DNA of 33,060 nucleotides from Gammaproteobacteria bacterium MedPE (GTDB taxonomy: Bacteria; Pseudomonadota; Gammaproteobacteria; Enterobacterales; Psychrobiaceae): contig MPDF01000023.1 in assembly GCA_001874365.1 (NCBI GenBank), forward strand, positions 1 through 33,060, given 5' to 3'. The position numbers were made by a program, and so were the translations under genes. The stretch's first letter is position 1. Every line of letters begins with the position of its first letter. Positions 16,256 to 28,258 of the stretch are shown piece by piece. The notes beneath the pieces are model-generated. The model was not told where the DNA came from. It made no database searches and saw only the letters and a list, made by a program, of their open reading frames with translations.

Positions 16256-16702
16256 TTAAGAAAAACGCGGTGAAATGATAACAATAGATGGCGATAAATC
16301 TTGATTTTTATTAAGCCAGAACTTCCCAAATTGTTGACTAAGTATGGCAGTGACTATGGCTAGGCCAATTGCACTTATCGCTGGCATGCCTAGTAATTCA
16401 ACCAACCAATTTTGACCTAAAATGCCTCCAATTAACAGACCAAACAATGGCAATAAATAGGTAATTGCACTTGCCGCTAAGATATTTGCTTCCTTAGTAC
16501 CAATAGTAACCCATTGGCCGACAGATAAAATATTGTCCGTGTCAACTTTAATGCGCTGAGTTTTACCGGAAAAGGCCTTAGCAACAGTACCTACACCGCA
16601 GCTATTTTCACTTGCACAACCAGAGCAACTTGAATTAAGTTCATATTCTAATTCAACACTGCCATGAAATACGTCTCTAACTAAAGCCTTTTGTTCAAGC
16701 AT
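16256..16702 (-). CDS. rseC: SoxR-reducing/RseC family protein RseC
   Basis: RseC is an inner-membrane protein of the sigma-E operon, a modest positive modulator of sigma E, related to Rnf/SoxR-reducing complex component RsxC-associated proteins. The 148-residue product has the N-terminal cysteine cluster CSGCASENSCGVGTV and two membrane helices (about residues 78-98 and 104-124), as in the E. coli protein. It starts three bases after the rseB stop. Confidence 0.93.
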   Translation of the reverse strand: MLEQKALVRDVFHGSVELEYELNSSCSGCASENSCGVGTVAKAFSGKTQRIKVDTDNILSVGQWVTIGTKEANILAASAITYLLPLFGLLIGGILGQNWLVELLGMPAISAIGLAIVTAILSQQFGKFWLNKNQDLSPSIVIISPRFS

Positions 16703-16705
16703 AAA

Positions 16706-17644
16706 TTACCCATTTGGCGCAACTGATTGTGCAATCTTTAACGCCGTGTCATAAGGAATTCGTCCAACCACCGTGATATCGATTAAACCACGTCTGAAGT
16801 TAGCAACAGATAATCCATTATTGGTTTGCAATTTAGCAGGTAGCTCAGCTTGCTGTGCTTTAGCAATGTAAACAGACACCTGTGTCAATCCATCACTTAG
16901 CATTAGATAGTCAACATTTTCTGCTGTGCTAACCACGCGATGTTCATCGCTCGCTTTGACAGAAAATCCCGAAGGTAGCCAATTCAAACGCCAATTATCT
17001 TGTGCCGTTGAAGGAATCATAACGGTTTCTGACTTTGGCTGTGCAGCAAGTTTTTCAACATTGTCACTTGGACGTTCATTGAGGTGTAAACCAACCGCTT
17101 GCACCTGTTCAAGTAAATTATTGTTTAAATCAAACAAGTCATAACGTAATAAAAGCTTAGTTTCGACATCTAGCCAAAGAATATAATTAAAACGATTCTT
17201 GTCTTTCGCTTTTAACCTTATCAACTGCGTAACACGCCCTGCAATGCGTCCTCGTTCTATCATTGTCAATGAGTAATTATCAATAATATGCTGAGTTTTA
17301 CCGACGAAAATAGCAGGTGAAGGGCCAATTATTTGCCCTGCGTTGATACTATATGGTCGACTTTCTGGCTCCATGTAAGTAACAATATTATCAATGCGAT
17401 AGCTATGTCTAACAGGCCCACTCAATGCAGCAATATAAACGACTTGGCGATCATCACTTACACCGTGTTCAAATAAATAGGTTTGAGCAGAGTTTGGTTC
17501 AAGGTGAACCATTGGAATAGTGAAGTTTAAGGTTTGATGAGCTAGATTCATTGAATCTAGCCAATCCGTTGGTGTCTTTTCAGCAGCGGCAATGCTTGAA
17601 AATAGAATTGAAAAGGCACCAATAATGCGACGACAAGTGAACAA
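16706..17644 (-). CDS. rseB: Periplasmic sigma-E regulator RseB (MucB/RseB family)
   Basis: RseB binds the periplasmic part of anti-sigma factor RseA and protects it from DegS; it releases RseA on sensing mislocalised lipopolysaccharide or lipoproteins. The 312-residue protein has a signal peptide ending near IAAAEK, then the MucB/RseB lipid-binding domain (YIAALSGPVRHSYRID, YSLTMIERGRIAGR, LWLDVETKLLLRYDL) and the smaller C-terminal domain (WLPSGFSV onward). The 9-base gap after rseA and 3-base gap before rseC indicate one transcript. Confidence 0.95.
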   Translation of the reverse strand: MFTCRRIIGAFSILFSSIAAAEKTPTDWLDSMNLAHQTLNFTIPMVHLEPNSAQTYLFEHGVSDDRQVVYIAALSGPVRHSYRIDNIVTYMEPESRPYSINAGQIIGPSPAIFVGKTQHIIDNYSLTMIERGRIAGRVTQLIRLKAKDKNRFNYILWLDVETKLLLRYDLFDLNNNLLEQVQAVGLHLNERPSDNVEKLAAQPKSETVMIPSTAQDNWRLNWLPSGFSVKASDEHRVVSTAENVDYLMLSDGLTQVSVYIAKAQQAELPAKLQTNNGLSVANFRRGLIDITVVGRIPYDTALKIAQSVAPNG

Positions 17645-17653
17645 TAGTTTCCC

Positions 17654-18235
17654 CTATTTGTCTTTTTGTGGCGTTGTAGCTTTCAAACGTTGTTGCAATA
17701 AATGATCTTTAACATAAGCATTCATTTTACGTTCGACGGCAAGACGCTCACTTTCAGTCATTTGTTGTTGAATATCAGCAGACGTTTGCGGCGTCTGATG
17801 ACTTACCGGCGATGCATAACCACCTGTAGGAATAGTTTGCAGTACAGGAATATCTTGCTCTGTGCCTTGATTTGATTGTAGTTGAATCGCACTAACAACC
17901 ATGACAGCAGCAACAGAAGCAGCAATACCATAAGATCCAAAACGATCAAATAACGAGACAACATTTCCACTCGGTTTACTTTGAGTTTCTACGGTTTTAT
18001 CAACATTCGTTTTAGGCGCTAAAATAGCGGGTTCTTGGGCAATAGCAGCTGAAACACTGCTTGCAAAATCAGCTGTAAAAGCAGGCGCTAATTCTTCACG
18101 AATTGCATCACCAATCAAATGATAACGTTCAAAATCTTTAGCACTTTCAACATCATTGATTAACTTATCAAGCTCTGTTGCTGAAAGCTCTTGTCCATCA
18201 GTAAATGATGACAATATTTCTTTATTATTTGACAC
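17654..18235 (-). CDS. rseA: Anti-sigma-E factor RseA
   Basis: RseA is a single-pass inner-membrane protein that holds sigma E inactive until it is cut by DegS and RseP. The 193-residue protein has the N-terminal cytoplasmic sigma-binding domain (LSSFTDGQELSATELDKL, ERYHLIGDAIREEL), a membrane helix at about residues 102-120 (SYGIAASVAAVMVVSAI) and a short periplasmic tail ending in basic residues. It starts 12 bases after the rpoE stop, so sigma and anti-sigma factors are made from the same message. Confidence 0.95.
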   Translation of the reverse strand: MSNNKEILSSFTDGQELSATELDKLINDVESAKDFERYHLIGDAIREELAPAFTADFASSVSAAIAQEPAILAPKTNVDKTVETQSKPSGNVVSLFDRFGSYGIAASVAAVMVVSAIQLQSNQGTEQDIPVLQTIPTGGYASPVSHQTPQTSADIQQQMTESERLAVERKMNAYVKDHLLQQRLKATTPQKDK

Positions 18236-18247
18236 TATAACTACCTT

Positions 18248-18826
18248 CTATCGTTGCATTAGTGGATCGATTTGCTTGTCCAACGCTTCTCGAGCCCTAA
18301 AAATACGCGAACGAACTGTCCCGACAGGACACTCCATTACATTAGCAATATCTTCATAACTTAACCCATCTAATTCACGCAGCGTAATCGCTGTCCGTAA
18401 ATCTTCTGGTAACTTCTCAAGTGTAGCAACCACTACACTTTGTAATTCATCAGTTAATAGCAATCGCTCGGGTGATGCTCCTTCTCTGAGTTCATCACCA
18501 CCATCAAAATACTCGCCATCTTCAATATCAATATCTGAACTTGATGGTCGGCGTTTTTGTGCCACTAAATAATTTTTAGCCGTATTAACCGCTATTCTGT
18601 ACAACCACGTATAAAACGCACTATCACCGCGAAAATTTGGTAGTGCTCGATATGCTTTAATGAATGCTTCTTGCGCAACATCAGGCACATCACCTTGATT
18701 CTTTACAAAACGACTAACTAAATTTAATACCTTGTGTTGGTATTTTCTGACTAAAAGATCAAAAGCGGCTTTATTGCCTTGCTGTACTAACTCAACTAAC
18801 TGCTGATCTGTTTTTGTTTCGCTCAT
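18248..18826 (-). CDS. rpoE: RNA polymerase sigma factor RpoE (sigma E, sigma-24)
   Basis: RpoE directs transcription of envelope-stress genes. The 192-residue length equals that of E. coli RpoE (191) within one residue. Region 2 is seen in FDLLVRKYQHKVLNLV and DVAQEAFIKAYRALPNF through FYTWLYRIAVNTAKNYL; region 4 is seen in LPEDLRTAITLRELDGLSYE and GTVRSRIFRAREAL. It is the first gene of the rpoE-rseABC operon, with nadB divergent upstream, as in E. coli. A sigma-E-type promoter about 60-90 bases before its ATG suggests autoregulation. Confidence 0.97.
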   Translation of the reverse strand: MSETKTDQQLVELVQQGNKAAFDLLVRKYQHKVLNLVSRFVKNQGDVPDVAQEAFIKAYRALPNFRGDSAFYTWLYRIAVNTAKNYLVAQKRRPSSSDIDIEDGEYFDGGDELREGASPERLLLTDELQSVVVATLEKLPEDLRTAITLRELDGLSYEDIANVMECPVGTVRSRIFRAREALDKQIDPLMQR

Positions 18827-18887
18827 TCAAGCATTTTCCTCAACATTTATTCCACTTTACTGATTGCTCGAAGTAAACGCACAATGA

Positions 18888-18914
18888 ATAGACTTAGGTG
18901 TTTGTTAAAAGTTC
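18888..18914 (-). promoter_or_regulatory. Sigma-E-type promoter of the rpoE operon
   Basis: On the minus strand, GAACTT (18914-18909) and TCTAT (18892-18888) are 16 bases apart, matching the sigma-E consensus GAACTT-N16-TCTRA and closely resembling the E. coli rpoE autoregulated promoter from memory. It lies about 62 bases before the rpoE ATG in the nadB-rpoE divergent gap. Confidence 0.75.
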
Positions 18915-19042
18915 ACTTAATGTAACAATTTTTTATTTTACGTAAAATTTCATCTTATTTCACACTATTGAATCACTTTTTTACTAGTTATATCAACGTT
19001 TGTTAGCTAATATTGGCAAACTTCAAACTTTCAACCGAAATC

Positions 19043-20638
19043 ATGACTGACGCCATAGAACATTCCTGTGACACATTAATTATTGGTAGCGGCGCTGCTG
19101 GCTTAACTTTAGCACTACAAGTTGCTCAATTTTCCAAAGTAACAGTACTAAGCAAAGCTCAAATTAATGATGGTTCAACCTTTTATGCGCAAGGTGGTAT
19201 TGCGGCTGTATTTGACAAAAAAGACAGTATTGAATCTCATGTGTCTGACACACTTATCGCCGGTGCAAATTTGTGTGATAAAAGTGTGGTTGAAATGACA
19301 GCACAAAATGCCAAAGCCTCTCTGGAATGGTTAATAGATTGCGGTGCCGATTTTGACCAAGAACTTTCTAGTAAAGGTGAACAACGATATCATCTTACCC
19401 AAGAGGGCGGCCATAGTCACCGCCGAATTCTTCATGCCGCCGATGCAACAGGCAAAGAAGTCCAAACAACGTTACAAGCCAAAGTGCTTAATCACCCCAA
19501 TATAACTATTTTAGAGCGATATAATGCTGTTGATTTAGTTACTGATGGTATAGGTATTAATAAACGAGTCATTGGCGCCTATGTGTGGAGCCGAGATCGC
19601 GAACAAGTTGAAACCATTCAAGCAAAGCAAGTTGCCTTAGCAACAGGCGGTGCTAGTAAAGTGTATCAGTATACAAGTAATCCCGATGTGGCAAGTGGCG
19701 ATGGCATTGCAATGGCGTGGCGTGCCGGTTGTAGCGTTGCAAATCTTGAATTTAACCAATTCCATCCAACCAGTTTATTTCATCCGCAATCAAACAATTT
19801 CTTATTGTCAGAAGCGCTTCGTGGTGAAGGTGCATATTTAAAGCGACCTGATGGCAGCCGTTTTATGGACGATTTTGATGCACGTGGCGAACTAGCGCCT
19901 CGCGATGTCGTCGCTCGTGCTATCGATTATGAGATGAAGCGCTTAGGTGTTGACTGTCTTTATTTAGACATCAGTCATAAAAGTGATGAATTTATCACGT
20001 CACATTTCCCAACGATTTATCAACATTGTTTATCCTTAGGTATCGATATTACAAAAGAGCCTATGCCTGTAGTTCCTGCCGCGCACTACACTTGCGGCGG
20101 CGTGAAAACAGATAAGCACGGCGCAACTGATATAAATGGGCTATATGCCATTGGAGAGGTAGCTTATACAGGACTTCATGGCGCAAATCGCATGGCAAGT
20201 AATTCGTTACTTGAATGCTTAGTATTTGCTAAAACGGCGGCAGAACGTATCAAAGAGGACGCTGAAACTTCATCTAAGGATTATCAAATTGTTCCTTGGG
20301 ATGAATCCAAAGTTACCAATTCAGATGAAGAAGTTGTTATTCAACATAACTGGCATGAACTGCGACTTTTCATGTGGGATTACGTTGGAATTGTACGTAC
20401 GAATAAGCGACTAGCACGAGCAAAACGTCGCGTTGAATTATTGCAGACAGAAATTGATGAGTATTATTCTAATTTTAAAGTGTCTAATAATTTATTAGAG
20501 TTAAGAAATCTCGTACAGGTAGCACAACTCATTATAGATTGCGCTATAGCGCGCAAAGAAAGCGTCGGCCTACATTATAATCTTGATTATCCGAATGCCC
20601 TTGAAAACAGCAGTCCAACTATCTTAAGCCCTCGGTGA
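19043..20638 (+). CDS. nadB: L-aspartate oxidase
   Basis: NadB is a FAD enzyme that oxidises L-aspartate to iminoaspartate, the first step of de novo NAD synthesis; NadA uses the product. With the ATG at 19043 the protein has 531 residues and starts [20 protein letters not shown], matching the E. coli start with the dinucleotide-binding GSGAAGL. Other family blocks are [45 protein letters not shown] and [19 protein letters not shown]. The frame extends to a TTG at 19013, but alignment favours 19043. It is divergent from rpoE and converges on ygfX. Confidence 0.97.
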   Translation: MTDAIEHSCDTLIIGSGAAGLTLALQVAQFSKVTVLSKAQINDGSTFYAQGGIAAVFDKKDSIESHVSDTLIAGANLCDKSVVEMTAQNAKASLEWLIDCGADFDQELSSKGEQRYHLTQEGGHSHRRILHAADATGKEVQTTLQAKVLNHPNITILERYNAVDLVTDGIGINKRVIGAYVWSRDREQVETIQAKQVALATGGASKVYQYTSNPDVASGDGIAMAWRAGCSVANLEFNQFHPTSLFHPQSNNFLLSEALRGEGAYLKRPDGSRFMDDFDARGELAPRDVVARAIDYEMKRLGVDCLYLDISHKSDEFITSHFPTIYQHCLSLGIDITKEPMPVVPAAHYTCGGVKTDKHGATDINGLYAIGEVAYTGLHGANRMASNSLLECLVFAKTAAERIKEDAETSSKDYQIVPWDESKVTNSDEEVVIQHNWHELRLFMWDYVGIVRTNKRLARAKRRVELLQTEIDEYYSNFKVSNNLLELRNLVQVAQLIIDCAIARKESVGLHYNLDYPNALENSSPTILSPR

Positions 20639-20688
20639 TTTGATAGAGATAATAAACGCTCTTTAAAAGGTTCTTGTTCTCCCTCAAA

Positions 20689-21132
20689 TTAAACAGTATG
20701 TCGTTGCCTTAGCCGAATGATTCGGCGAAGGCGACAATACGCTTCAGTGGAAACACTATCTCGCCAAATCAACAAACCAATTCGGCTCCCAACATCTGCT
20801 CTCTCAACTTTTAAATAAACAAACCACTTATCTTCGATACTCGTCGTTAAAACGTGACCATCAAACATCAGTTGACCGGAGTATTTGACTTCTCCCTGCT
20901 GAGACAAAAACAATCGAAAATTAGCTTGTGGCCGGCAAAAAAATACAACGCAAACAATGAGAAAATTCATCGCAAAAATCGCCGCACCGACTTGCCAACG
21001 AGGAAACCATTCTAGAGTAACGAAAAACATAGAAGCGTGTAGCAGTCCAAAACTAACGATCACCACTCGCTGGCATAACACCGATGTCGACACCTCAATA
21101 CAATAAAATTTAGAATAAGACATAGCACCCAT
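20689..21132 (-). CDS. ygfX: YgfX family membrane protein
   Basis: This 147-residue protein has two adjacent membrane helices (about residues 21-42 and 45-66) followed by a basic soluble domain ending LRRIIRLRQRHTV, the layout of E. coli YgfX (CptA). It was once described as the toxin of a pair with its neighbour, but that neighbour is now known as the succinate dehydrogenase flavinylation factor SdhE. Identification rests mainly on layout and position next to sdhE. The start may be 21132 or the ATG at 21123. A terminator-like hairpin separates it from sdhE. Confidence 0.75.
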   Translation of the reverse strand: MGAMSYSKFYCIEVSTSVLCQRVVIVSFGLLHASMFFVTLEWFPRWQVGAAIFAMNFLIVCVVFFCRPQANFRLFLSQQGEVKYSGQLMFDGHVLTTSIEDKWFVYLKVERADVGSRIGLLIWRDSVSTEAYCRLRRIIRLRQRHTV

Positions 21133-21167
21133 CCACGGCTGGATAATTTGCTAAGTATAGTTACTTT

Positions 21168-21200
21168 AGGAGAAAAGATAGCAAGCGAATTAACGCTTGC
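21168..21200 (-). terminator. Terminator-like hairpin between sdhE and ygfX
   Basis: A perfect 7-bp stem, GCAAGCG (21181-21187) with CGCTTGC (21194-21200), has a six-base loop. On the minus strand it is followed by the T-rich TATCTTTTCT, so transcription from sdhE could end here before ygfX. Confidence 0.5.
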
Positions 21201-21224
21201 GCAGGCAGTTTAGTTCAGGTGAAC

Positions 21225-21485
21225 TTAAACTTTTACACGATTTACAATGAACGTAATCATCGCTTGCAAAGCAGGATCATCACTCTTTTGGTGTCCCATA
21301 GCCCAAGCAAATAGGTCAGGATCATCACAGCGTAACAACCGTTCAAATGTCGCCTTATCTGTATCGTTAAGATCATCCCATGCTTCTTCAACAAAGGGAG
21401 AAAATAAAACATCTAGCTCTAACATGCCGCGGCGACACGCCCATCTAAGGCGTGGTTTATCTAAAGAAGGTGTTTGATTGGTCAT
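21225..21485 (-). CDS. sdhE: FAD assembly factor SdhE
   Basis: SdhE helps attach FAD covalently to the flavoprotein subunit of succinate dehydrogenase and fumarate reductase. The 86-residue length matches E. coli SdhE (88). The key motif RRGMLELD (family RGxxExD) lies near residue 20 in LRWACRRGMLELDVLF, and FERLLRCDDPDLFAWAMG matches the C-terminal half. It is 26 bases downstream of thyA on the same strand and upstream of ygfX. Confidence 0.95.
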   Translation of the reverse strand: MTNQTPSLDKPRLRWACRRGMLELDVLFSPFVEEAWDDLNDTDKATFERLLRCDDPDLFAWAMGHQKSDDPALQAMITFIVNRVKV

Positions 21486-21511
21486 TTCGTTATTCCAAAA
21501 TCTAAATAAAG

Positions 21512-22306
21512 TTAGATCGCAACCGGCGCACTAATATGCGGATGCGGTTCATAATCACTGATCTCAAAATCTTCAAATTTATAATCAAAAATCGAATCAG
21601 GTTTGCGGTTAATTGTTAGTGTCGGTAGACTTTTCGGCTCTCGAGTTAGTTGCAAGGCAACTTGCTCCCTATGATTACTATAAAGATGTGTATCACCACC
21701 GCTCCATATGAAATCACCTACCTCCAATCCCACTTGCTGCGCTAGCATATGAGTCAACATTGCGTAACTCGCAATATTAAATGGCAACCCTAAAAACACA
21801 TCACAACTACGTTGATATAATTGACATGATAGTTTTCCATCGGCAACGTAGAATTGAAACAAACAATGACACGGCGATAAGGCCATTTCATTCAATTCAC
21901 CAACGTTCCACGCACAAACAATCATTCGGCGCGAATTAGGATCGTTTTTCAATAATTCAACTAAATCAGAAATTTGATCGACAAATTGTCCGTCCCCTTT
22001 CGGCCAACTACGCCATTGCTTGCCATAAACAGGCCCTAAGTCGCCGTTTTCATCAGCCCATTCGTCCCAAATTTTAACGCCGTTATCGGACAGGTATCCA
22101 ATATTAGTATCGCCATTTAGAAACCATAACAATTCATGAATAATAGAACGTAAATGACATTTTTTAGTGGTGACTAACGGAAATCCTTTACGTAAATCAA
22201 AACGCATTTGATAACCAAAAACTGATCGAGTACCTGTACCGGTCCTATCAGATTTATCGTTGCCGTTGTCGACAATATGTTGCATTAACTCTAGATATTC
22301 TTTCAT
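21512..22306 (-). CDS. thyA: Thymidylate synthase
   Basis: ThyA methylates dUMP to dTMP using methylenetetrahydrofolate. With the ATG at 22306 the protein is 264 residues, the exact E. coli length, and starts [15 protein letters not shown]. The catalytic Cys146 is in [12 protein letters not shown]. Also seen are the phosphate-binding Arg pair ([10 protein letters not shown]) and [18 protein letters not shown]. The frame extends upstream into lgt, but GAAGGAAG about 10 bases before 22306 supports this start. The lgt stop lies two bases upstream. Confidence 0.97.
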   Translation of the reverse strand: MKEYLELMQHIVDNGNDKSDRTGTGTRSVFGYQMRFDLRKGFPLVTTKKCHLRSIIHELLWFLNGDTNIGYLSDNGVKIWDEWADENGDLGPVYGKQWRSWPKGDGQFVDQISDLVELLKNDPNSRRMIVCAWNVGELNEMALSPCHCLFQFYVADGKLSCQLYQRSCDVFLGLPFNIASYAMLTHMLAQQVGLEVGDFIWSGGDTHLYSNHREQVALQLTREPKSLPTLTINRKPDSIFDYKFEDFEISDYEPHPHISAPVAI

Positions 22307-22308
22307 TA

Positions 22309-23124
22309 CTAAACGGCTTCCTTCGCTGTCGATTTGTTTTGTAGCGCACGATAAATTAACCAAGCACCAATAATAAGCATCGGAATAGTTAGCATCTGTC
22401 CCATGCTTAAGCTGTAATCTGTCACTAATGATTCTAAATGCTTATCTGGCGCCCTAAAGAACTCAATAATAAAGCGGCAAATACCATATCCTAATAAGAA
22501 GGTTCCACTAATTAACCCGAGAGGGCGAGGCTTACGAGACAATAAAAACAGCACAATGAACAAGCAGAAACCTTCAAGCGTTGCTTGATATAATTGAGAT
22601 GGATGTCTAGCTAGCTGCAACGGATCGGCAGGAAATACCATTGCCCACGGCACATCAGCTGCTCGGCCCCACAATTCGCCATTGATAAAATTACCAATAC
22701 GCCCAAAACCAAGGCCTAATGGCACCAGTGGTGCGACAAAATCACCAATTTGCAACAAGTGTTTTTTCTCTCGACGTGCAAAATAAAATAATGCCGTAAT
22801 CACCCCAATTAATCCGCCATGGAAAGACATACCGCCTTCCCACACTTTAAATAGGTAGATGGGATCAGCCAAGAATAAGTCGAAATGATAAAACAGGACA
22901 TAGCCTACTCGGCCGCCAAGAATAACACCTAAAAAGCCATAAAATAGTAAATCGCTGACTTGATCCCTTGTCCAACCCGAATTAGGTTTATCAGCCTGCT
23001 TATTACCAAGCCAAATCGCACCGGCAAAACCCAGTAAATACATAAGTCCATACCAACGTAAAGCAACGGGTCCAATGCTAAATATAATAGGATCTATCTG
23101 CGGAAATTGAATAAATTCTTGCAC
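22309..23124 (-). CDS. lgt: Prolipoprotein diacylglyceryl transferase
   Basis: Lgt transfers diacylglycerol from phosphatidylglycerol to the lipobox cysteine of pre-lipoproteins in the inner membrane. The 271-residue protein has about seven membrane helices and the family signatures FHGGLIG and [14 protein letters not shown], with the catalytic-region Arg and [12 protein letters not shown]. The lgt-thyA order is the usual one in gammaproteobacteria. It starts 10 bases after the TauE-family gene. Confidence 0.97.
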   Translation of the reverse strand: MQEFIQFPQIDPIIFSIGPVALRWYGLMYLLGFAGAIWLGNKQADKPNSGWTRDQVSDLLFYGFLGVILGGRVGYVLFYHFDLFLADPIYLFKVWEGGMSFHGGLIGVITALFYFARREKKHLLQIGDFVAPLVPLGLGFGRIGNFINGELWGRAADVPWAMVFPADPLQLARHPSQLYQATLEGFCLFIVLFLLSRKPRPLGLISGTFLLGYGICRFIIEFFRAPDKHLESLVTDYSLSMGQMLTIPMLIIGAWLIYRALQNKSTAKEAV

Positions 23125-23134
23125 AAAGCTACCT

Positions 23135-23953
23135 TTAACTAAAAATTATCTCTGCTGCTACAATAAATAACAGAATTGAAAAACAACGTTTTAACACTTT
23201 AACTGGCATGCGTTGAGCAACACTCACGCCAAGCGGCGCAGCTAAAAGCGACAAACAAATAATACCTAACAACGCAGGTAAATAAACATAGCCCAGAGTC
23301 CACTCAGGCAGACTTGCTTGGGAGTTTAGCCCTGCACCTAAATACCCGATAGATCCCATGGCGGCAACGACAAAACCAACAGCCGCTGATGCGCCGATTG
23401 CACGTCTCATATCAAGTTTGACTTGGGATGTTAAAAACGGCACTAATAATACACCACCACCGATTCCCAATAAACTAGCAATTACCCCAATTCCAAAACA
23501 AACAACAACTAATTTTAATGGTGAATATTCAGGGTTCTCAACGTAACAAATTTCTGGTTTTTTAGCGCCTAACCACATTTGAATTGCCATCAATATTGCA
23601 AACATTGCAAAAAAGATCTGTAAGTAATCACTCGGGATCACATCGGCAAAATAACCACCAGCCAAACCGCCTAAGCCGACACCACACAATAATTGCGGCA
23701 TAAAAAACTGTGGAATATTGCGTTTTCGATGATGAGTCAACAACGTAGAAATTGCGGTTAAAACGATGGCCGCCAACGACGTAGCTAATACGACTGGCAT
23801 CAAATATTGAGGTTCAACACCCGTGAGAGGCAATAGCAATATAAGAACCGGAACAATGACCAAGCCACCACCGATCCCTAATAAGCCTGCTAAAAAACCC
23901 ACCACAGCGCCTAAGGCAAGGCACATTAAAAAGATTTGTAGTGGGATTTCCAA
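23135..23953 (-). CDS. TauE/SafE family sulfite-exporter-like permease
   Basis: The 272-residue protein has about eight membrane helices and the repeated glycine motif of the TauE/SafE (DUF81) family, [15 protein letters not shown] in the first half and [15 protein letters not shown] in the second. The family exports sulfite, sulfoacetate or other organosulfur anions; the substrate here is unknown. It lies 42 bases after rppH and 10 bases before lgt on the same strand, so probably co-transcribed. Confidence 0.92.
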   Translation of the reverse strand: MEIPLQIFLMCLALGAVVGFLAGLLGIGGGLVIVPVLILLLPLTGVEPQYLMPVVLATSLAAIVLTAISTLLTHHRKRNIPQFFMPQLLCGVGLGGLAGGYFADVIPSDYLQIFFAMFAILMAIQMWLGAKKPEICYVENPEYSPLKLVVVCFGIGVIASLLGIGGGVLLVPFLTSQVKLDMRRAIGASAAVGFVVAAMGSIGYLGAGLNSQASLPEWTLGYVYLPALLGIICLSLLAAPLGVSVAQRMPVKVLKRCFSILLFIVAAEIIFS

Positions 23954-23995
23954 AATGATTCAACTCAAATAATGGGTAAACTTAATGCCAAGATA

Positions 23996-24499
23996 TCAAT
24001 GACGGTGCAGGTTCTCTTTTTTTGGAATTGGCATACAGTGGCTCACTAACTCCTTCATAGCACGACGATATACATCTCGCTTAAAAGAAATAACCTGACG
24101 CACTGGATACCAATAGCTCACCCATCGCCAATCATCAAACTCAGGGTGATTAGTACAGCCAAAATTAATTGAATCTTCTGGACTCACCAATTTAAGTAAA
24201 TACCAACGTTGTTTTTGTCCGATACACACAGGCTTACTATCATGACGGATCATACGATTAGGTAATTTATAGTGTAACCATGAGCGTGTTGAACCAAGAA
24301 TTTTAACGTCTTCAGGCTTAAGACCAACCTCTTCATAGAGCTCACGATACATTGCCTGCTCTGACGTTTCTCCGGCATCTATGCCACCTTGTGGAAACTG
24401 CCAAGAATGCTGACGATAACGTTTAGCCCACATAACCTGGCCATGCCCATTGCATATTATTATGCCGACATTAGGTCGATAGCCATCAGCGTCAATCAT
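23996..24499 (-). CDS. rppH: RNA pyrophosphohydrolase RppH
   Basis: RppH removes pyrophosphate from the 5' end of triphosphorylated mRNAs, which starts 5'-end-dependent decay by RNase E. The Nudix box is complete: [20 protein letters not shown] followed by VGL. The start [17 protein letters not shown] at 24499 aligns with the E. coli protein and has AGAGG seven bases upstream, giving 167 residues; the frame extends to 24523. The AT-rich gap upstream must hold its promoter. Confidence 0.96.
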   Translation of the reverse strand: MIDADGYRPNVGIIICNGHGQVMWAKRYRQHSWQFPQGGIDAGETSEQAMYRELYEEVGLKPEDVKILGSTRSWLHYKLPNRMIRHDSKPVCIGQKQRWYLLKLVSPEDSINFGCTNHPEFDDWRWVSYWYPVRQVISFKRDVYRRAMKELVSHCMPIPKKENLHRH

Positions 24500-25272
24500 T
24501 AAGAAACCTCTATTAATAGGCAATTTTTGTAGATAAGAGACCTTATATCAGAATATGCTATAAATAGATATAACAGCTATTTAGATCGAATAAAGATCAA
24601 CCAGAGGATCATTATCCGAATAATTCTAAAACTTAACTCATAAAATGTTATTAACGTTTTCTGTGGATAAACCAGTGATAAACAATTAAAAACCTAGTTT
24701 ATATCCACAAAGAAAGAGCACTCCACCAATTAACCTTCAGTTATTCACGCCTAAAGAAGAAAGCAAATACAATAACAAAACAATAAGTTAAATAAACAAT
24801 CCACAATATAAATAACAACTAATTCAACTGTTATCACTGTTTAAAAACTTAATCTCAAATGACATACTTTCACTGTTCACAAACTAATCAAAAATAAGTT
24901 ACCCACAAAAAATGACGTATAATTCGCTAAATTTTGTTTAAATATTGAATATATTTGTATTAAGTAATAGTTATAAACATTATTTAAGACAAGTGTCGAA
25001 GTTATCCAAGAATTCTGTGTATAACTTTGTGCATGAGCCAAATAAACGTTCATTTTATCTAAAAACATCGCATCATATTGCTATAATTTAATGTTAAAAA
25101 CACACTTAAATTGCTGTTTATTATCAGTTACTCGTTACAATGCACCTTCTACAGCAAACTAACGAACAAAAAACGACCGACCGCATAAAGGACTATTTAT
25201 TAACAGCCACCATTGCCATAAAAACCTAATGCAACGTAGAATGTCATAATCATCTATTATTAAAGTATTCTC
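24500..25272. other. AT-rich 770-bp intergenic region with DnaA-box-like cluster
   Basis: No credible gene is seen between the divergent rppH and mutH genes. The DnaA-box consensus TTATNCACA is matched exactly twice on the minus strand, at 24662-24670 (TTATCCACA) and 25016-25024 (TTATACACA). Single-mismatch copies lie at 24701-24709, 24741-24749, 24899-24907 and 25028-25036, with weaker ones at 24797-24805, 24873-24881 and 25002-25010. Three GATC sites lie within 27 bases at 24584-24610. The region is strongly A/T-biased. It could be a DnaA-binding or titration site; the chromosomal origin is not expected at this locus. Confidence 0.5.
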
Positions 25273-25944
25273 ATGTCACACCCGCCCTTATCTGAATCAG
25301 AACTGTTAACTGCGGCGCAGGCTTTATCAGGCCTTACATTGGCTCAATTAGCACACGATAACAATATCCAAGTTCCAGAGACTTTATTGCGTAATAAGGG
25401 GTGGATTGGCAATCTACTAGAAATAGCGCTGGGCGCTCACGCCGGCTCAAAACCAATGCAGGACTTTCCTGAGCTTGGAATAGAACTAAAGACAATTCCC
25501 ATTGACAGTTTAGGTAAGCCTTTAGAAACAACATTCGTATGTGTTACGCCATTAACGTCGATTTCAGGGCTACAATGGCATCAAAGCAATATTGCAAATA
25601 AGTTAAGTAAAGTGCTTTGGGTGCCCATTCTATCGGAAAAAAAGTTCACTGTTGGCGAAAGACTCATTGGCACCCCATTTCTATGGCAACCTTCTTCTTA
25701 TCAGGCGCATTTGTTACAACAAGATTGGGAAGAGATAATGGAGCTTATTGCAATGGGAGAAATAGACTCTATAACAGGAAAAACAGGCCAAGTGTTACAA
25801 TTGCGCCCCAAGGCAGCAAACTCAAAAGCACTAACCGACGCCATTGGTCGAGATGGGCAACCCGTTAAAACATTACCTCGTGGATTCTATTTAAAAATTC
25901 CATTTACTCACGACATTCTTAAACAAGAGTTTGGATACAACTAG
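25273..25944 (+). CDS. mutH: DNA mismatch repair endonuclease MutH
   Basis: MutH nicks the unmethylated strand at hemimethylated GATC sites when activated by MutS and MutL. The 223-residue protein is close to E. coli MutH (229). The catalytic D-x(n)-E-x-K is in DFPELGIELKTIP, and KGWIGNLLEIALGA, FVCVTPLTSI and LPRGFYLKIPFTHDIL match the family. Its presence implies Dam methylation in this organism. mutH next to rppH is typical of relatives. Confidence 0.96.
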   Translation: MSHPPLSESELLTAAQALSGLTLAQLAHDNNIQVPETLLRNKGWIGNLLEIALGAHAGSKPMQDFPELGIELKTIPIDSLGKPLETTFVCVTPLTSISGLQWHQSNIANKLSKVLWVPILSEKKFTVGERLIGTPFLWQPSSYQAHLLQQDWEEIMELIAMGEIDSITGKTGQVLQLRPKAANSKALTDAIGRDGQPVKTLPRGFYLKIPFTHDILKQEFGYN

Positions 25945-26109
25945 TTCGATTCCAGAATAAAACTATCTAACACTGAAAATATCGCTTAAGTTGTAATCTA
26001 AATAAAGTTCGCGTAAAGTTCAAACTAGCGTTTGAATCATAGTTAATCAACAACAATAAAATACAACTAAATTAACTATCAAATACAGCTAGTATTGCAA
26101 TCATTGTAA

Positions 26110-28212
<2,103 letters not shown>

Positions 28213-28234
28213 TTGAATCGTTAACAACAATATC

Positions 28235-28258
28235 GCCTGCTTTTAAAGCAGGCTTTAA
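28235..28258 (+). terminator. Terminator after fadH
   Basis: GCCTGCT (28235-28241) pairs with AGCAGGC (28247-28253) around a five-base loop, followed by TTTAA. It lies 23 bases after the fadH stop and reaches the 3' end of the convergent pseudopilin gene. The T-tract is short, so efficiency is uncertain. Confidence 0.55.

Noticed and set aside
20689-21485. ygfX-sdhE as a toxin-antitoxin system (CptAB)
   Set aside because: SdhE is established as a flavinylation factor, and here a terminator-like hairpin with a 92-bp gap separates the two genes, unlike a tight toxin-antitoxin pair.
24877-25068. A 63-codon open frame on the minus strand inside the AT-rich rppH-mutH gap
   Set aside because: Composition is that of random AT-rich DNA, no ribosome-binding site is visible and the predicted protein has no recognisable pattern; it also runs through the DnaA-box-like sites.
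24500-25272. Chromosomal replication origin (oriC)
   Set aside because: Gammaproteobacterial oriC lies near mnmG/mioC or dnaA, none of which is here; the DnaA-like sites are reported only as a cluster worth testing.
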